This document shows positions 30,011 to 39,495 of a DNA stretch of 64,000 nucleotides, in pieces. A program made the translations under genes and the position numbers. The stretch covers positions 1 through 64,000 of IMG/VR virus record IMGVR_UViG_3300044675_001825, one strand, 5' to 3'. The stretch is from a virus. The notes under the pieces were generated by a model, which was not told where the DNA came from, did no database searches, and worked only from the letters and a program-made list of their open reading frames with translations. Position 1 is the first letter of the stretch. Every line of letters starts with the position of its first letter.

Positions 30011-32596
30011 ATGGCAATAATTAGATATACAAAAGATGCTACCATCAGGTATGCATACTTAAACATCTTCCCTGATCAGTTCAAAACTGAAAAGGAAAAG
30101 CAAGATGAGAGTTGGATAAAGAATACAATGGACTATTTCTCCAACAAAGCATATGCTGAGTATGTAAAGAATAGAGACACATTTGTTAAGAATTATGATC
30201 TTATGAAAGGTATTCTTCGTATGGAGGATTTCTATCAAGAACCAGAGGTGAGAAGCTTTACAGATGTTCTTACAGGAGATCTAGAACTTCCTGCTTATGT
30301 AAAAATGTATTCTATTGTCACCACTCCTGTTAATGAGTTGGTAGGAGAGATCTCTAAACGTCCAGATACATTTAGAGTGAAAGCTTTTGATGATGACAGT
30401 CAGGCAGAAGAACTACAGTTTAAAACAGATACGTTACAAGAATATGTAATAGGTCAAGTTAAACAACAGTTTGCACAGAAAGCTGCTATGCGAGGGGAAG
30501 AGATTGATGAGGAGCAATTACAGCAAATGACAATGGAACAGGTTAAGGATCAGTTAGATAGCTACACATCTGTTGCTGAGAAATGGGCTAACCACATCCT
30601 TACATGTCAAAAAGCTGAGTTTAATTTAAAAGAAAAATCAGAGGATGCGTTTAGAGATATGCTAATCTCTGCTAGACAATTTTACCATATATATGAAGAC
30701 AACTCGAAACTTGGTTTCAACATCGAAGTGGCGAACCCAAAAAACACTTGGTTTCTTACTACTCCTGATAGAAAGTGGATATCAGATCCCACTGGTAGAG
30801 CTCAAGGAGCCTATGCTGCTGGCACAGTACAAGTTATGGAGCTATCAGAGATCATTGAAAGCATACCAGATCTTACGAAAGAGGAGATTGACCACTTACG
30901 CTCATCGCTCCAAGACTATGGACTGATCAATGTACGTGAATCAAACTTAGGTAATCCAGATGCTATTCCTGGACAAGACTCTGTAATGTATGATACGTTT
31001 GACCCATTAGTGTTACAGACACGTATGATCATTGAATCAGAAATGAAAGAGAACAACGATGGACTTAAAGACTTCTTAGGACTAACTAATAACGTTAGCT
31101 CATTTGGTTATAAGTATGTTGTTGTTAGATCATATTGGATTTCTAAGAGAAAGATAGGTAAGCTTATATACATAGATGATATGGGTAATGAGCAATCTTT
31201 ACTTGTTGATGAAAGTTACAAATCAGGAAGTATACCTACTCAACAATCATTAGAATGGGGATGGGTAAATGAGTGGTATCAAGGAACTAAGATTGGGCCA
31301 GACATATACCACATCAAACCATTCAAGCTTTTAAATTACTGTCCTATTATAGGTACAACATATGAGGTGAAGAATACAGAGGCTAAATCTCTAGTAGATC
31401 TTATGAAACCTTTTCAAGTCCTTTACAATGTATGTATGAACCAATTGTACAAACTTCTTGAAAAAGAGATGGGTAAGGTTCAGCTTATGTCATTGAGACA
31501 TGTTCCTATTCCTAAAGATGGAGATGCACAAGATGCTCTTGATATATGGGAAATGGAAGCACGTAACAGAGGTGTAGTATTTGTGGATGACAGCCCAGAG
31601 AACTTAAAAGCTCCTAGCTCATTCAACCAATACACAGCTCTTGATCTTACACGTACACAGGAGATACAATCTAGATATACACTAGCTCAACAAGTTAAGA
31701 ATGAATGTTGGGAACTTGTAGGTATGTCAAGACAACGTATGGGATCAGTGGCAGCATCAGAAACTGCAACAGGGACTAATACAGCTATGCAACAGAGTTA
31801 TTCTCAGACAGAACCATTGTTTATTGCACATGAATATGTGATGGGACAACTATATCAAGCTATCATTGATGCTGCATTATATGTAGAGAGTTCTAAACCT
31901 CAATCTACGCTTTCATATATCACTTCTGAGGGACAATCTGCGTTCGTACAAGTGAATGGATCAGATCTTAAATTTCGTGACTTAAAAGTGTTCTTAACCA
32001 ATAGACCTGAAGATCAACAAATGTTTAATGAGCTTAGACAACTTTCTCAAGCTATTATTCAGAATGGTGGCACACTTTATGATGTAGTGGAACTATATAG
32101 TTCTAAGTCTCAAAGAGAACTTAAGAAAGCATTCAAAGATCTTAGAGATAGACAAGTTACTCTACAAGAACAACAACAAAAACTTGCTGAACAACAACAA
32201 CAAGCTCAACAAGAACAAGCTCAAGCTCAGTTACAACAAGCTGCTCAGATGGCACAAGAGCAACAAGCTAACGATAATTACCAAAAAGAACTTGATAGAT
32301 TATCTAAAGAGAAGATTGCTATCATACAAGCAACAGGCTTTGGTAAAGTGGAAAGTGAAGATGTTAATGCTAATGCTGTTCCTGATGTATTGGAAGTGAG
32401 TAAGTTAAATATGGAGCAACAGAAAGTTACTAAAGACTATGGAGTGGAAATGGCTGATATTCAAGCTAAGAATAAACAAGCAGCTGATAAAATGTCCATA
32501 GAAAAAGAGAAATTACAAGTGGCTAGAGAGAATATGGCAAACGATCTTGCAGTGGCAAAAGAGAACGCTAAGGGAAGAAATAACAAAAAAAGTTAA
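30011..32596 (+). CDS. Portal protein
   Basis: 861 residues, following TerL by one base. The core has portal-like features: long helices, a YMMPxx-free crAss-type stem, and AASETATGTNTAMQQSYSQ, a segment typical of phage portals before the crown. The C-terminal 150 residues are Gln-rich coiled coil (about 715-760, repeated EQQQKLAEQQQQAQQ) ending in a basic tail. It forms the dodecameric DNA channel at the capsid vertex. Assignment from position, size and layout. Confidence 0.82.
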   Translation: MAIIRYTKDATIRYAYLNIFPDQFKTEKEKQDESWIKNTMDYFSNKAYAEYVKNRDTFVKNYDLMKGILRMEDFYQEPEVRSFTDVLTGDLELPAYVKMYSIVTTPVNELVGEISKRPDTFRVKAFDDDSQAEELQFKTDTLQEYVIGQVKQQFAQKAAMRGEEIDEEQLQQMTMEQVKDQLDSYTSVAEKWANHILTCQKAEFNLKEKSEDAFRDMLISARQFYHIYEDNSKLGFNIEVANPKNTWFLTTPDRKWISDPTGRAQGAYAAGTVQVMELSEIIESIPDLTKEEIDHLRSSLQDYGLINVRESNLGNPDAIPGQDSVMYDTFDPLVLQTRMIIESEMKENNDGLKDFLGLTNNVSSFGYKYVVVRSYWISKRKIGKLIYIDDMGNEQSLLVDESYKSGSIPTQQSLEWGWVNEWYQGTKIGPDIYHIKPFKLLNYCPIIGTTYEVKNTEAKSLVDLMKPFQVLYNVCMNQLYKLLEKEMGKVQLMSLRHVPIPKDGDAQDALDIWEMEARNRGVVFVDDSPENLKAPSSFNQYTALDLTRTQEIQSRYTLAQQVKNECWELVGMSRQRMGSVAASETATGTNTAMQQSYSQTEPLFIAHEYVMGQLYQAIIDAALYVESSKPQSTLSYITSEGQSAFVQVNGSDLKFRDLKVFLTNRPEDQQMFNELRQLSQAIIQNGGTLYDVVELYSSKSQRELKKAFKDLRDRQVTLQEQQQKLAEQQQQAQQEQAQAQLQQAAQMAQEQQANDNYQKELDRLSKEKIAIIQATGFGKVESEDVNANAVPDVLEVSKLNMEQQKVTKDYGVEMADIQAKNKQAADKMSIEKEKLQVARENMANDLAVAKENAKGRNNKKS

Positions 32597-32676
32597 AAAA
32601 AGTTCTTCCACAGACAAGGGTAAAACATATTAATGCTATATTATCTAGAAAATTGGATCACATTGATCTATAACCC

Positions 32677-32707
32677 TTTGATATTCCAAACCCTTATTAT
32701 ACTTTTA
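32677..32707 (+). promoter_or_regulatory. Possible promoter before scaffold and capsid genes
   Basis: TTTG (32677-32680), 19 bp, TACTTTTA (32700-32707), one base off TAnnTTTG. It lies in a 144-base gap after the portal gene and would boost capsid expression. Confidence 0.45.
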
Positions 32708-32740
32708 CATAAATAAAACCAAACATAAATACAACTACAT

Positions 32741-34003
32741 ATGGCTGATAATTTAGATAACTTTAGTATCCAAGGTACTATGGAAATGGGAATGGGTAAC
32801 CAAGAACTATTAAATGACTTGTTTTCCCCTGAAACATCAACATCGAATCCAGAAGATGTTACACCTATTATTAAAGACGCAGATGCTCCTGAAGCTCCAG
32901 AAGTTCCAGCAGTAAAGAAAGGTAAGGATATTATTCCTCCTAAAAGCGTTGATGGTAAAACAGATGAAGAGAAAGCAGAAGGACAATCAATGATTGCTGA
33001 TTTCTTAAGTGATGATGAAGATGACACTGAAGATGATGACACTCCTGCACCAGCAAAACCTGCAGAAGCTGCAGAAGCTGCTGCTGACGTTGATGCTGAT
33101 GATGACACTCCACAAGGTACACAATTCACTGCTCTTGCAAACGATCTTTATAAACTAGGTGTATTCACCAATGATGATGATGAAGATCCAGAACCAGTAT
33201 CCACTGCAGAAGAGTTTTTAGAAAGATTTGAAAATGAAAAGAAAAAAGGTGCCTCTGAAATGGTACAAAACTTCATAGGACAATTTGGAGAAGATTATCA
33301 AGAAGCGTTTGAAGCCATATTTGTGAAAGGAGTTAATCCAAAAGATTACTTTGGTACTTATAATCAAGTAGTTAACTTTGCTGAGATGGATCTCAATGAT
33401 GAGAACAATCAAATAAGAATAATGAAACAAGCATTAGCAGATCAAGGATTTGAACCTGAAGATGTAGATACAGAAATCGAAAGACTTCAAAACTATGGTG
33501 ATCTTGAAAGCGTAGCTACAAAGCATCATAAAGTGTTGGTTAAAAAAGAAGCAGCCAAGTTACAACAACTAGAACAGAAATCTGAAGCTGAGTTAAGACA
33601 AAAAGCTCAAATCAGAAATCAATATATAGCCAACGTACAGAACATCTTACAAGAGAAGGTGAAATCAAAAGAGTTTGATGGTATTCCTATCAATCCAAAA
33701 TTAGCAGGTGAACTACAAGACTTCTTATTAGTTGATAAGTGGAAAACTCCATCAGGAGAAACACTAACAGACTTTGATCGTGCTATTCTGGATATGAAAA
33801 GACCAGAGAACCATGCAATGAAAGTTAAGTTAGGACTTCTTATGAAGATGTTAGAAAAAGATCCAACATTATCAACCATACAAAGAACAGGTGTGACTAA
33901 AAAATCTAACCAGTTATTTGGAGAAGTTGCAAGACAAGTAGAAAAAGCTAAAACAGCTGGATCTACTGGTTCAGGAGCTAAACCTAATTCATGGTTTCTA
34001 TAA
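32741..34003 (+). CDS. Putative scaffolding / head assembly protein
   Basis: 420 residues with a low-complexity, very acidic N-terminal third (Asp, Ala, Pro: DDDTPAPAKPAEAAEAAADV) and a helical second half (KLQQLEQKSEAELRQKAQIR). Soluble, rich in charge, directly before the major capsid gene: the normal place and composition of a scaffolding protein. No protease motif seen. Function inferred. Confidence 0.65.
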   Translation: MADNLDNFSIQGTMEMGMGNQELLNDLFSPETSTSNPEDVTPIIKDADAPEAPEVPAVKKGKDIIPPKSVDGKTDEEKAEGQSMIADFLSDDEDDTEDDDTPAPAKPAEAAEAAADVDADDDTPQGTQFTALANDLYKLGVFTNDDDEDPEPVSTAEEFLERFENEKKKGASEMVQNFIGQFGEDYQEAFEAIFVKGVNPKDYFGTYNQVVNFAEMDLNDENNQIRIMKQALADQGFEPEDVDTEIERLQNYGDLESVATKHHKVLVKKEAAKLQQLEQKSEAELRQKAQIRNQYIANVQNILQEKVKSKEFDGIPINPKLAGELQDFLLVDKWKTPSGETLTDFDRAILDMKRPENHAMKVKLGLLMKMLEKDPTLSTIQRTGVTKKSNQLFGEVARQVEKAKTAGSTGSGAKPNSWFL

Positions 34004-34041
34004 CAAAAAAATAATTAATAATTAACAAAAACGAATAACAA

Positions 34042-35604
34042 ATGGCAATTCAAACAATCCCTGGGTTAACAGGTTTTACTTATGCTCGTGTTGCGTCTAT
34101 GGACAAGCGTGCAGTAGGGAAACTTACAGACTCAAATCACTTAGAGAGTTTTCACTCAACAGAGCCAGCTGATTATGATAAAAAGATTATATCTTTATAT
34201 ACTCAGAGCTCATTGTACAGTAATGACTTCTTGGACATGATCAACAAAAGCACACCTTATTACATCGATAATAATAGTGATGCATGGAAATGGCAAGTAG
34301 CAGTTCCTTACAAATTCCCAAAAATTATTGACATTCCTGCTTCTACGCAAGAATTAATTGATGCTGGTAAAACAGGTATCGATGGTCAAGAATTTAGTTT
34401 AGTATTAGATACTAATGAGTTTTCTAAAAATGCAATTGTATCTGTAGGTACACGTCAGTATGGTCCACGTTTCTACGTGATCAAAGATCCACAACCATGG
34501 AACATGGGTTATCTTTATTCATTTACATTAGTAACTGACAATCCAACAGTTGACTTTGTAAACCCTACATTCTTACAATATGGTGTTGAATTAGAATTAG
34601 TTGATGCTGCTATTGGTGAGTTTGATCAAGACTTATTAGGTCTTCCAAGATTAGGTGAGCAAATCACTATGTTCGAATCATTAGGTTCTGCATATGGATA
34701 TGAGCACAAAATCACTGAGTGGGCTGATGACAAAATGATGAGAGATGCTTCTGGTAAACCATTAGACATTTTAGTTTATGCTCCACAAAGACGTAACCAA
34801 TTACCTTTAACTCGTAATGATGTTAAATGGGAACCATTCATTGAGTTCTGGATGCGTAAGTCAATGTTAGAATTGAAAGTTAAACGTATGATCTGGGCTA
34901 AACCAGGTACAGTTAAAACTAATGGTTCTAAACAAGAATTGAAACGTACATCTGCAGGTGTATACCACAGAATGCGTAACAATGGAAACTTGGTACAATA
35001 CAACAGAGGTGAATTCTCTGCTAACTTGATTCGTTCAGTATTTGGAGACTTGTTCTACAGAAGAGTGGATGTTAAAGACAGAAGTGTAAAAATGTATACT
35101 AATGAGGCTGGATTCGACGTATTCCAACAAGCTTTGAAAACAGATGCATTAAACTCTGGTCTTACGTTCATGGCAGATTCTGGAAACAGATACTTACAAG
35201 GAGAAGGACAACATATCACTTACAACTTTGCATTCGATGCAATGGTAACTCGTGAGACTGGTAGAGTTGAATTGATTCACTTGAAAGAATTAGATTTACC
35301 ACAAACTAACTTAGAGTTTGGACAAAACAAAAAATCTACGCCAGTATTTATGGTGTTTGATGTGTCTCCAATGTCTGATGGTTCAATGGTAAACAACATT
35401 AGAGAAGTACGTATGAAAGGTGCTCCTTCTATGACATGGGGTTATATTGATGGTACTCGTCACCACTTAGGTTTTGCTAAGTCTCAAGGTATGAGTTCAG
35501 CTAACAAATTCCCAGGATACGAAATCTGGATGAAAGACAGATGTGACGTATTTATCGAAGATCTTTCTAGAACTGTGTTGATCGAGGAAATCCCACAATT
35601 CTAA
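34042..35604 (+). CDS. Major capsid protein (crAss-like, HK97 fold)
   Basis: 520 residues. The start (IQTIPGLTGFTYARVASMDK) and later blocks such as SAWKWQVAVPYKFP-like DAWKWQVAVPYKFPKI, FESLGSAYGYEHKITEWADD and GYIDGTRHHLGF are characteristic of the crAss-like capsid family. The gene has the most regular codon use of the window, fitting high expression. The predicted HK97 fold is known for the family, not read from this sequence. Followed by a structured non-coding stretch. Confidence 0.88.
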   Translation: MAIQTIPGLTGFTYARVASMDKRAVGKLTDSNHLESFHSTEPADYDKKIISLYTQSSLYSNDFLDMINKSTPYYIDNNSDAWKWQVAVPYKFPKIIDIPASTQELIDAGKTGIDGQEFSLVLDTNEFSKNAIVSVGTRQYGPRFYVIKDPQPWNMGYLYSFTLVTDNPTVDFVNPTFLQYGVELELVDAAIGEFDQDLLGLPRLGEQITMFESLGSAYGYEHKITEWADDKMMRDASGKPLDILVYAPQRRNQLPLTRNDVKWEPFIEFWMRKSMLELKVKRMIWAKPGTVKTNGSKQELKRTSAGVYHRMRNNGNLVQYNRGEFSANLIRSVFGDLFYRRVDVKDRSVKMYTNEAGFDVFQQALKTDALNSGLTFMADSGNRYLQGEGQHITYNFAFDAMVTRETGRVELIHLKELDLPQTNLEFGQNKKSTPVFMVFDVSPMSDGSMVNNIREVRMKGAPSMTWGYIDGTRHHLGFAKSQGMSSANKFPGYEIWMKDRCDVFIEDLSRTVLIEEIPQF

Positions 35605-35613
35605 TAATAGTAA

Positions 35614-35777
35614 TAGTAGTTACTACGCTACCCATCATAGAACAGCGTCCCAGAGTAACTCATTTATTCGAGATGAATCCCCTCACCTCCTCTCCCTCCT
35701 AGAGGGGATGATTCTCAAACAGAGTGATGGATCAGGATTTCCTGATAGCCAGACCCTTCGATGGGACCACTCTACTA
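35614..35777 (+). ncRNA. Structured RNA element after the major capsid gene
   Basis: A GC-richer 164-base stretch without a gene. Nested helices: closing TAGTAG/CTACTA (35614-35619, 35772-35777); GTCCCA/TGGGAC (35647-35652, 35762-35767), which competes with hairpin ACGCT/AGCGT (35625-35629, 35644-35648); a long hairpin GAGA + ATCCCCTC with GAGGGGAT + TCTC (35670-35684, 35702-35716); and hairpin ATCAGG/CCTGAT (35731-35746). No U-run follows, so it is not a simple terminator. It may be a stabilising 3' structure, a processed small RNA or a packaging-related RNA. Confidence 0.55.
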
Positions 35778-35807
35778 AATAAAACCAAATTATTAAATTA
35801 ACTACAT

Positions 35808-36776
35808 ATGGGTAAAACAGGCAAAATCTCTACGATAAAACGTGAGTATAATAGTTCGCAATTGCAAACTATGGATAGTGGGTTAGCACAAAAAGGTATG
35901 ACAAGAATTCCTGGAACAGGAGTATTCAAATATCCTTACAAGGAATTAGATGGTAAATACAGAACAGGACTTGATCCAGACGCTGCTTACATTAGACGTA
36001 TCAAAGATGATACTGAAAGAGAACTTGAAGTTGAAAGAGTGACAGCTCTTAGAAAAAGACTTGAAGCTGAGATTGGTGATATTGACTTAGGTCCACGTTC
36101 TAAATTCTGGAACTATGGATTATCATTATCTCCAGACGATCAGACTCACGTACAAGCAGTTAAATTGATGGATGGTGATAACTTTTTTGATTTATCAAAT
36201 GCTTTTCAAGAAATAGCCTTTTCATGGTTGAGAGTACATCCTACTATTGCATCTTCTTACCAAGCATGGGAAAGAGGAGAATATCCAGCAGATACACAGT
36301 TTTATGTGGTAGATGATGAGATAGAGAATGCAGTGATCTTCAAGAAAAAACAATTGATTAATAAAGCAATTGTTAAGTTTGATTCAATGACTCCTGAGAA
36401 GAAACGTAAAGTTGCAAGACTATTAGGACTTCCAGTATCAGAAGATTCAAAAGAAGAAGTAGTGTACAACTTAGTAGATAATGTATTGAAACAAACAGAA
36501 TTCAAGAATGGTAAGTATTCAGGATTGAATCCAGTTGAAGTGTTCAATAGATTTGCTGACATGAAAGAAGCTTTACTCCATATTAAAGATTTAGTAAAAC
36601 AAGCTATAACACATTCTATTTATAGAGTTAAACCAAATGGTAAGGTTTATGAAGGTGAATTTGAAGTAGCTAAAGATGAAGAAGATTTAGTAAAATTCTT
36701 AGCTGATGATGATAACCAAGATGAGTTATTAGTATTAGAAGGAAAATTAAAAACTAAAAAACTAGCTGCTGTATAA
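35808..36776 (+). CDS. Virion structural protein, 322 aa
   Basis: A conserved type in crAss-like phages right after the capsid gene. Basic N-terminus, helical middle (ERELEVERVTALRKRLEAEI) and an acidic end. Likely a head or head-tail protein by position. The stop codon lies inside an intrinsic terminator. Confidence 0.65.
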   Translation: MGKTGKISTIKREYNSSQLQTMDSGLAQKGMTRIPGTGVFKYPYKELDGKYRTGLDPDAAYIRRIKDDTERELEVERVTALRKRLEAEIGDIDLGPRSKFWNYGLSLSPDDQTHVQAVKLMDGDNFFDLSNAFQEIAFSWLRVHPTIASSYQAWERGEYPADTQFYVVDDEIENAVIFKKKQLINKAIVKFDSMTPEKKRKVARLLGLPVSEDSKEEVVYNLVDNVLKQTEFKNGKYSGLNPVEVFNRFADMKEALLHIKDLVKQAITHSIYRVKPNGKVYEGEFEVAKDEEDLVKFLADDDNQDELLVLEGKLKTKKLAAV

Positions 36777-36790
36777 GTGGCTAGTTTTTA
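36758..36790 (+). terminator. Intrinsic terminator overlapping the 322-aa gene's stop
   Basis: A 9-bp stem AAAACTAGC (36758-36766) with GCTAGTTTT (36780-36788), a 13-base loop containing the TAA stop, and a T-run that merges into the stem. Transcription could be partly ended here, between capsid genes and connector genes. Confidence 0.65.
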
Positions 36791-36805
36791 AAAATATAAA
36801 AGAAT

Positions 36806-37537
36806 ATGATTCCAGTAGATAGTTTATTATACAAGATCGATCAAAAACTAAATAAACTATCGACTAATTCACATCAACAGATTCAATTAGAAGATAAGAT
36901 TTTAGCTCTTAATGAAGCTCAAATCAAGTTGATAAAACAGAAAGTTGATGGTATTAGTACTACTAGTCAATTAGGTCTTGATTCATTTAAGAAACGTTAT
37001 GAAGACTTACAGAGTCTTATATTAGATTATAATCATCAACCATTGCCACTAGTATTAGAAGATGATAACTTAAATCAATGGTCTGCTAATGTTCATAATC
37101 TTGAGCCAAAATATATGTTCTATGTAGATTCATATGTTTTAGCTGATAAAGGAAGATGTAAAGACAGAAGAATTTGGATCAATCGAGATCTTGCAAAGCA
37201 TGGTGATCTACAGTTTATATTAAACAACGATCATTACAAACCAAGCTTTGAATACCAAGAAACATTTAATGTTCTTGCTTCTGATAAAATATCTATATAT
37301 ACTGATGGAACGTTCACTCCTAAGAATATACAGATAATGTACATGAGATATCCAGTTTATATAAACAAAGCAGGATATATAATGTTAGATGGGACTCCAT
37401 CATTTGATCAAGATTGTGAACTTGAATTATATTTAGAGGATGAATTGTTAGACTTAACAGTACAGAATCTAGCAATGTATACTGAGAATGCTGCAGCAGT
37501 ACAAAGTGCTCAGTTCAGAATACAAACAAACGAGTAA
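36806..37537 (+). CDS. Virion protein, probably head-tail connector/ring, 243 aa
   Basis: An N-terminal coiled-coil helix (LLYKIDQKLNKLSTNSHQQI) and a beta-rich C-terminal region (KNIQIMYMRYPVYINKAGYI), ending in a helix (TVQNLAMYTENAAAVQSAQF). This layout is found in crAss-like connector proteins encoded in this place. Exact ring position unknown. Confidence 0.6.
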   Translation: MIPVDSLLYKIDQKLNKLSTNSHQQIQLEDKILALNEAQIKLIKQKVDGISTTSQLGLDSFKKRYEDLQSLILDYNHQPLPLVLEDDNLNQWSANVHNLEPKYMFYVDSYVLADKGRCKDRRIWINRDLAKHGDLQFILNNDHYKPSFEYQETFNVLASDKISIYTDGTFTPKNIQIMYMRYPVYINKAGYIMLDGTPSFDQDCELELYLEDELLDLTVQNLAMYTENAAAVQSAQFRIQTNE

Positions 37538-37562
37538 ATTTTTAACTTAATAAATAAATAAA

Positions 37563-38735
37563 ATGGCTGATTTTTCATTAACCACAGTATTCGTGGTTCC
37601 AGTGGGGCAAACTGCACTCCCTAGCTCTGGCTCAACACAAAACTTGACTGCAGGACAAGTAGGTTTCTTTAGAAACGATTATTCAATAGCTACTTCTGCT
37701 AACATTGCTGCTGCACCTTATTTCTACGTAGCACAAGGTAGAACAAACACTTATTTACAAGGATCTAAAAGATCTGACAAGATCAAAGGATGTCCTTCTG
37801 GATCTGGTTGCAACTCAAACGTAACAGAATGGTACAAAGTATCAGGATGTCCTACAGCTGCTAACCAAATCACTGATGTAACTAATTTCACTGTACAATG
37901 TGGAGAAACTATCACGTTAACTTTACGTGCTCACTCTTCTTACATTGATACATTGTATTTTAATGGTTTCACTCGTTCAGTAACAATCCAAGCTCCATGC
38001 TGTGGTTGTGATGAAAATCCATGTGCTGATGTAAGTGACAACACTATCATCAACTTATTGATTGCTAAATTAACACAACAAGCTCCTGGTATCAACCCTG
38101 ATAACATTAGCTTTAATACATTCTTTACATTTGAAAATGTAGGTGGTACAATCTTACGTATTACAGGAAAACCATTAACTCAATATGGACAACCTTGTGA
38201 TATTGCAGCGTTCCCTTTTGAATATGACAGAATGTCTTTCAGAACATTTGTATATGCTGGTCCAGCTACAACTGCTGACTTCATTGTAGCAGATGCTTGT
38301 AACATTGTTGCTAACCCAATCATCACTCAACGTGCTTCTTACGCTACTGGTACATCTGCAGAAATTGCTCAATTAGAGAAAAACTTCTACAGCTACCAAG
38401 CAGGTTACTTGAAACATTTATATAGAATGAATGGGTATAACGAGAACTTTGAATCTTGGGTTTCTGCTGGTACAACTTATGATACATACTACATTAGATT
38501 TAATGAGTATAATAAATCTGAGTACCAATGGGGTGATTACATTATGGAAGATTCAACAGTAATTATTGCTGCTCCGAACTCTGTAACAAGTGGTATTTCT
38601 GCTGCAATCACTACTGTGTTAGAAGCTGCATTAGGTACTGTAGTAGATCAAGGTGTTCCTTGTATCACAACTACAACTACTTCTTCTACTGCTGCTCCAT
38701 CAACAACAACTACTACTTCTACAAACATTCCTTAA
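37563..38735 (+). CDS. Virion/fibre protein with Thr-Ser tail, 390 aa
   Basis: A beta-rich protein with several Cys (QAPCCGCDENPCAD) and a C-terminal Thr/Ser tail (TTTTTSSTAAPSTTT). It is the first member of a row of proteins with this tail type. The N-terminus (FSLTTVFVVPVGQTALP) has no signal peptide. It may be a head fibre, decoration or tail protein. Confidence 0.6.
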   Translation: MADFSLTTVFVVPVGQTALPSSGSTQNLTAGQVGFFRNDYSIATSANIAAAPYFYVAQGRTNTYLQGSKRSDKIKGCPSGSGCNSNVTEWYKVSGCPTAANQITDVTNFTVQCGETITLTLRAHSSYIDTLYFNGFTRSVTIQAPCCGCDENPCADVSDNTIINLLIAKLTQQAPGINPDNISFNTFFTFENVGGTILRITGKPLTQYGQPCDIAAFPFEYDRMSFRTFVYAGPATTADFIVADACNIVANPIITQRASYATGTSAEIAQLEKNFYSYQAGYLKHLYRMNGYNENFESWVSAGTTYDTYYIRFNEYNKSEYQWGDYIMEDSTVIIAAPNSVTSGISAAITTVLEAALGTVVDQGVPCITTTTTSSTAAPSTTTTTSTNIP

Positions 38736-38766
38736 GAATAAAAGAAGTAAAATTTAAACAATAACC

Positions 38767-38809
38767 TATGCCAGGGGAAAGAGGATAAATCTCATATTCC
38801 TCTGGCATA
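38767..38809 (+). other. Long hairpin between two virion genes
   Basis: A 13-bp stem with one G-U pair (38767-38779 with 38797-38809, TATGCCAGGGGAA/TTCCTCTGGCATA) and a 17-base loop. Only a weak AT tail follows, so it is more likely an mRNA stability or processing signal than a terminator. Confidence 0.55.
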
Positions 38810-38823
38810 ATTATTATAAAAAC

Positions 38824-39387
38824 ATGGCAAACTTACAATTAGATATATTAGTAATCCCTACTTATAGTGTACTTACACTTGGTGTTACAGATGCTTCTGT
38901 ATATCCTACCAATCCTCCAGTGGTGTCAGCACCTACTATTGAGATTGATATTCCAGGATTTGGAACAACGACATTACCATTCGTTCCTAATGAAATCAAT
39001 GTATTTACATCGTCTAATTTAGGAATCACAGAACCAGATTGTAATCAACCACTTCCAGATGGAATATACAGATTAAGATATTCTGTAGCTCCTGCATATG
39101 CAAATTATGTAGAGAGAACAATATTACGTGTTGATAGACTTCAAGAGAAGTTTGACAATGCGTTTCTTCAATTAAACATGATGGTGTGTGATAGAGCTCT
39201 TAAAACACAATCTAGTGTTATGTTAAACACTATAAACTTCTTTATACAAGGAGCAATTGCAGCAGCTAATAACTGTGCAGAATTTGAATCAAACACATTA
39301 TATGCTCAGGCAGATAATATGTTAAACAACTTTTTAAGAACCAACTGTGGTTGTTCTGGTAACAACTACTTAATAAACTTTTATTAA
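38824..39387 (+). CDS. Hypothetical virion protein, 187 aa
   Basis: A beta-rich N-terminal half with a fibronectin-like pattern (LSVLTLGVTDASVYP-type, PPVVSAPTIEIDIPGFG, GIYRLRYSVAP) and a helical C-terminal half with Cys pairs (FLRTNCGCSG). Such proteins occur next to fibre genes in crAss-like phages and may be adaptor or decoration proteins. Function unknown. Confidence 0.6.
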   Translation: MANLQLDILVIPTYSVLTLGVTDASVYPTNPPVVSAPTIEIDIPGFGTTTLPFVPNEINVFTSSNLGITEPDCNQPLPDGIYRLRYSVAPAYANYVERTILRVDRLQEKFDNAFLQLNMMVCDRALKTQSSVMLNTINFFIQGAIAAANNCAEFESNTLYAQADNMLNNFLRTNCGCSGNNYLINFY

Positions 39388-39389
39388 TT

Positions 39390-39485
39390 ATGGCACAATG
39401 TTCAGGATGTGGAGCTAATGTAGGCTGTGGATGTCAGCTGAAAAATGGAATGTGTGCAGCGTGTGCTGCAAAAGCAAATAAATAA
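39390..39485 (+). CDS. Cys-rich mini-protein, 31 aa
   Basis: ATG two bases after the previous stop. Seven Cys in 31 residues: CSGC, CGC and CAAC, an arrangement that could bind one or two zinc ions. Too short to be found by most gene callers. The tight spacing and biased composition support translation. Function unknown. Confidence 0.6.
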   Translation: MAQCSGCGANVGCGCQLKNGMCAACAAKANK

Positions 39486-39495
39486 AATTGTTATT

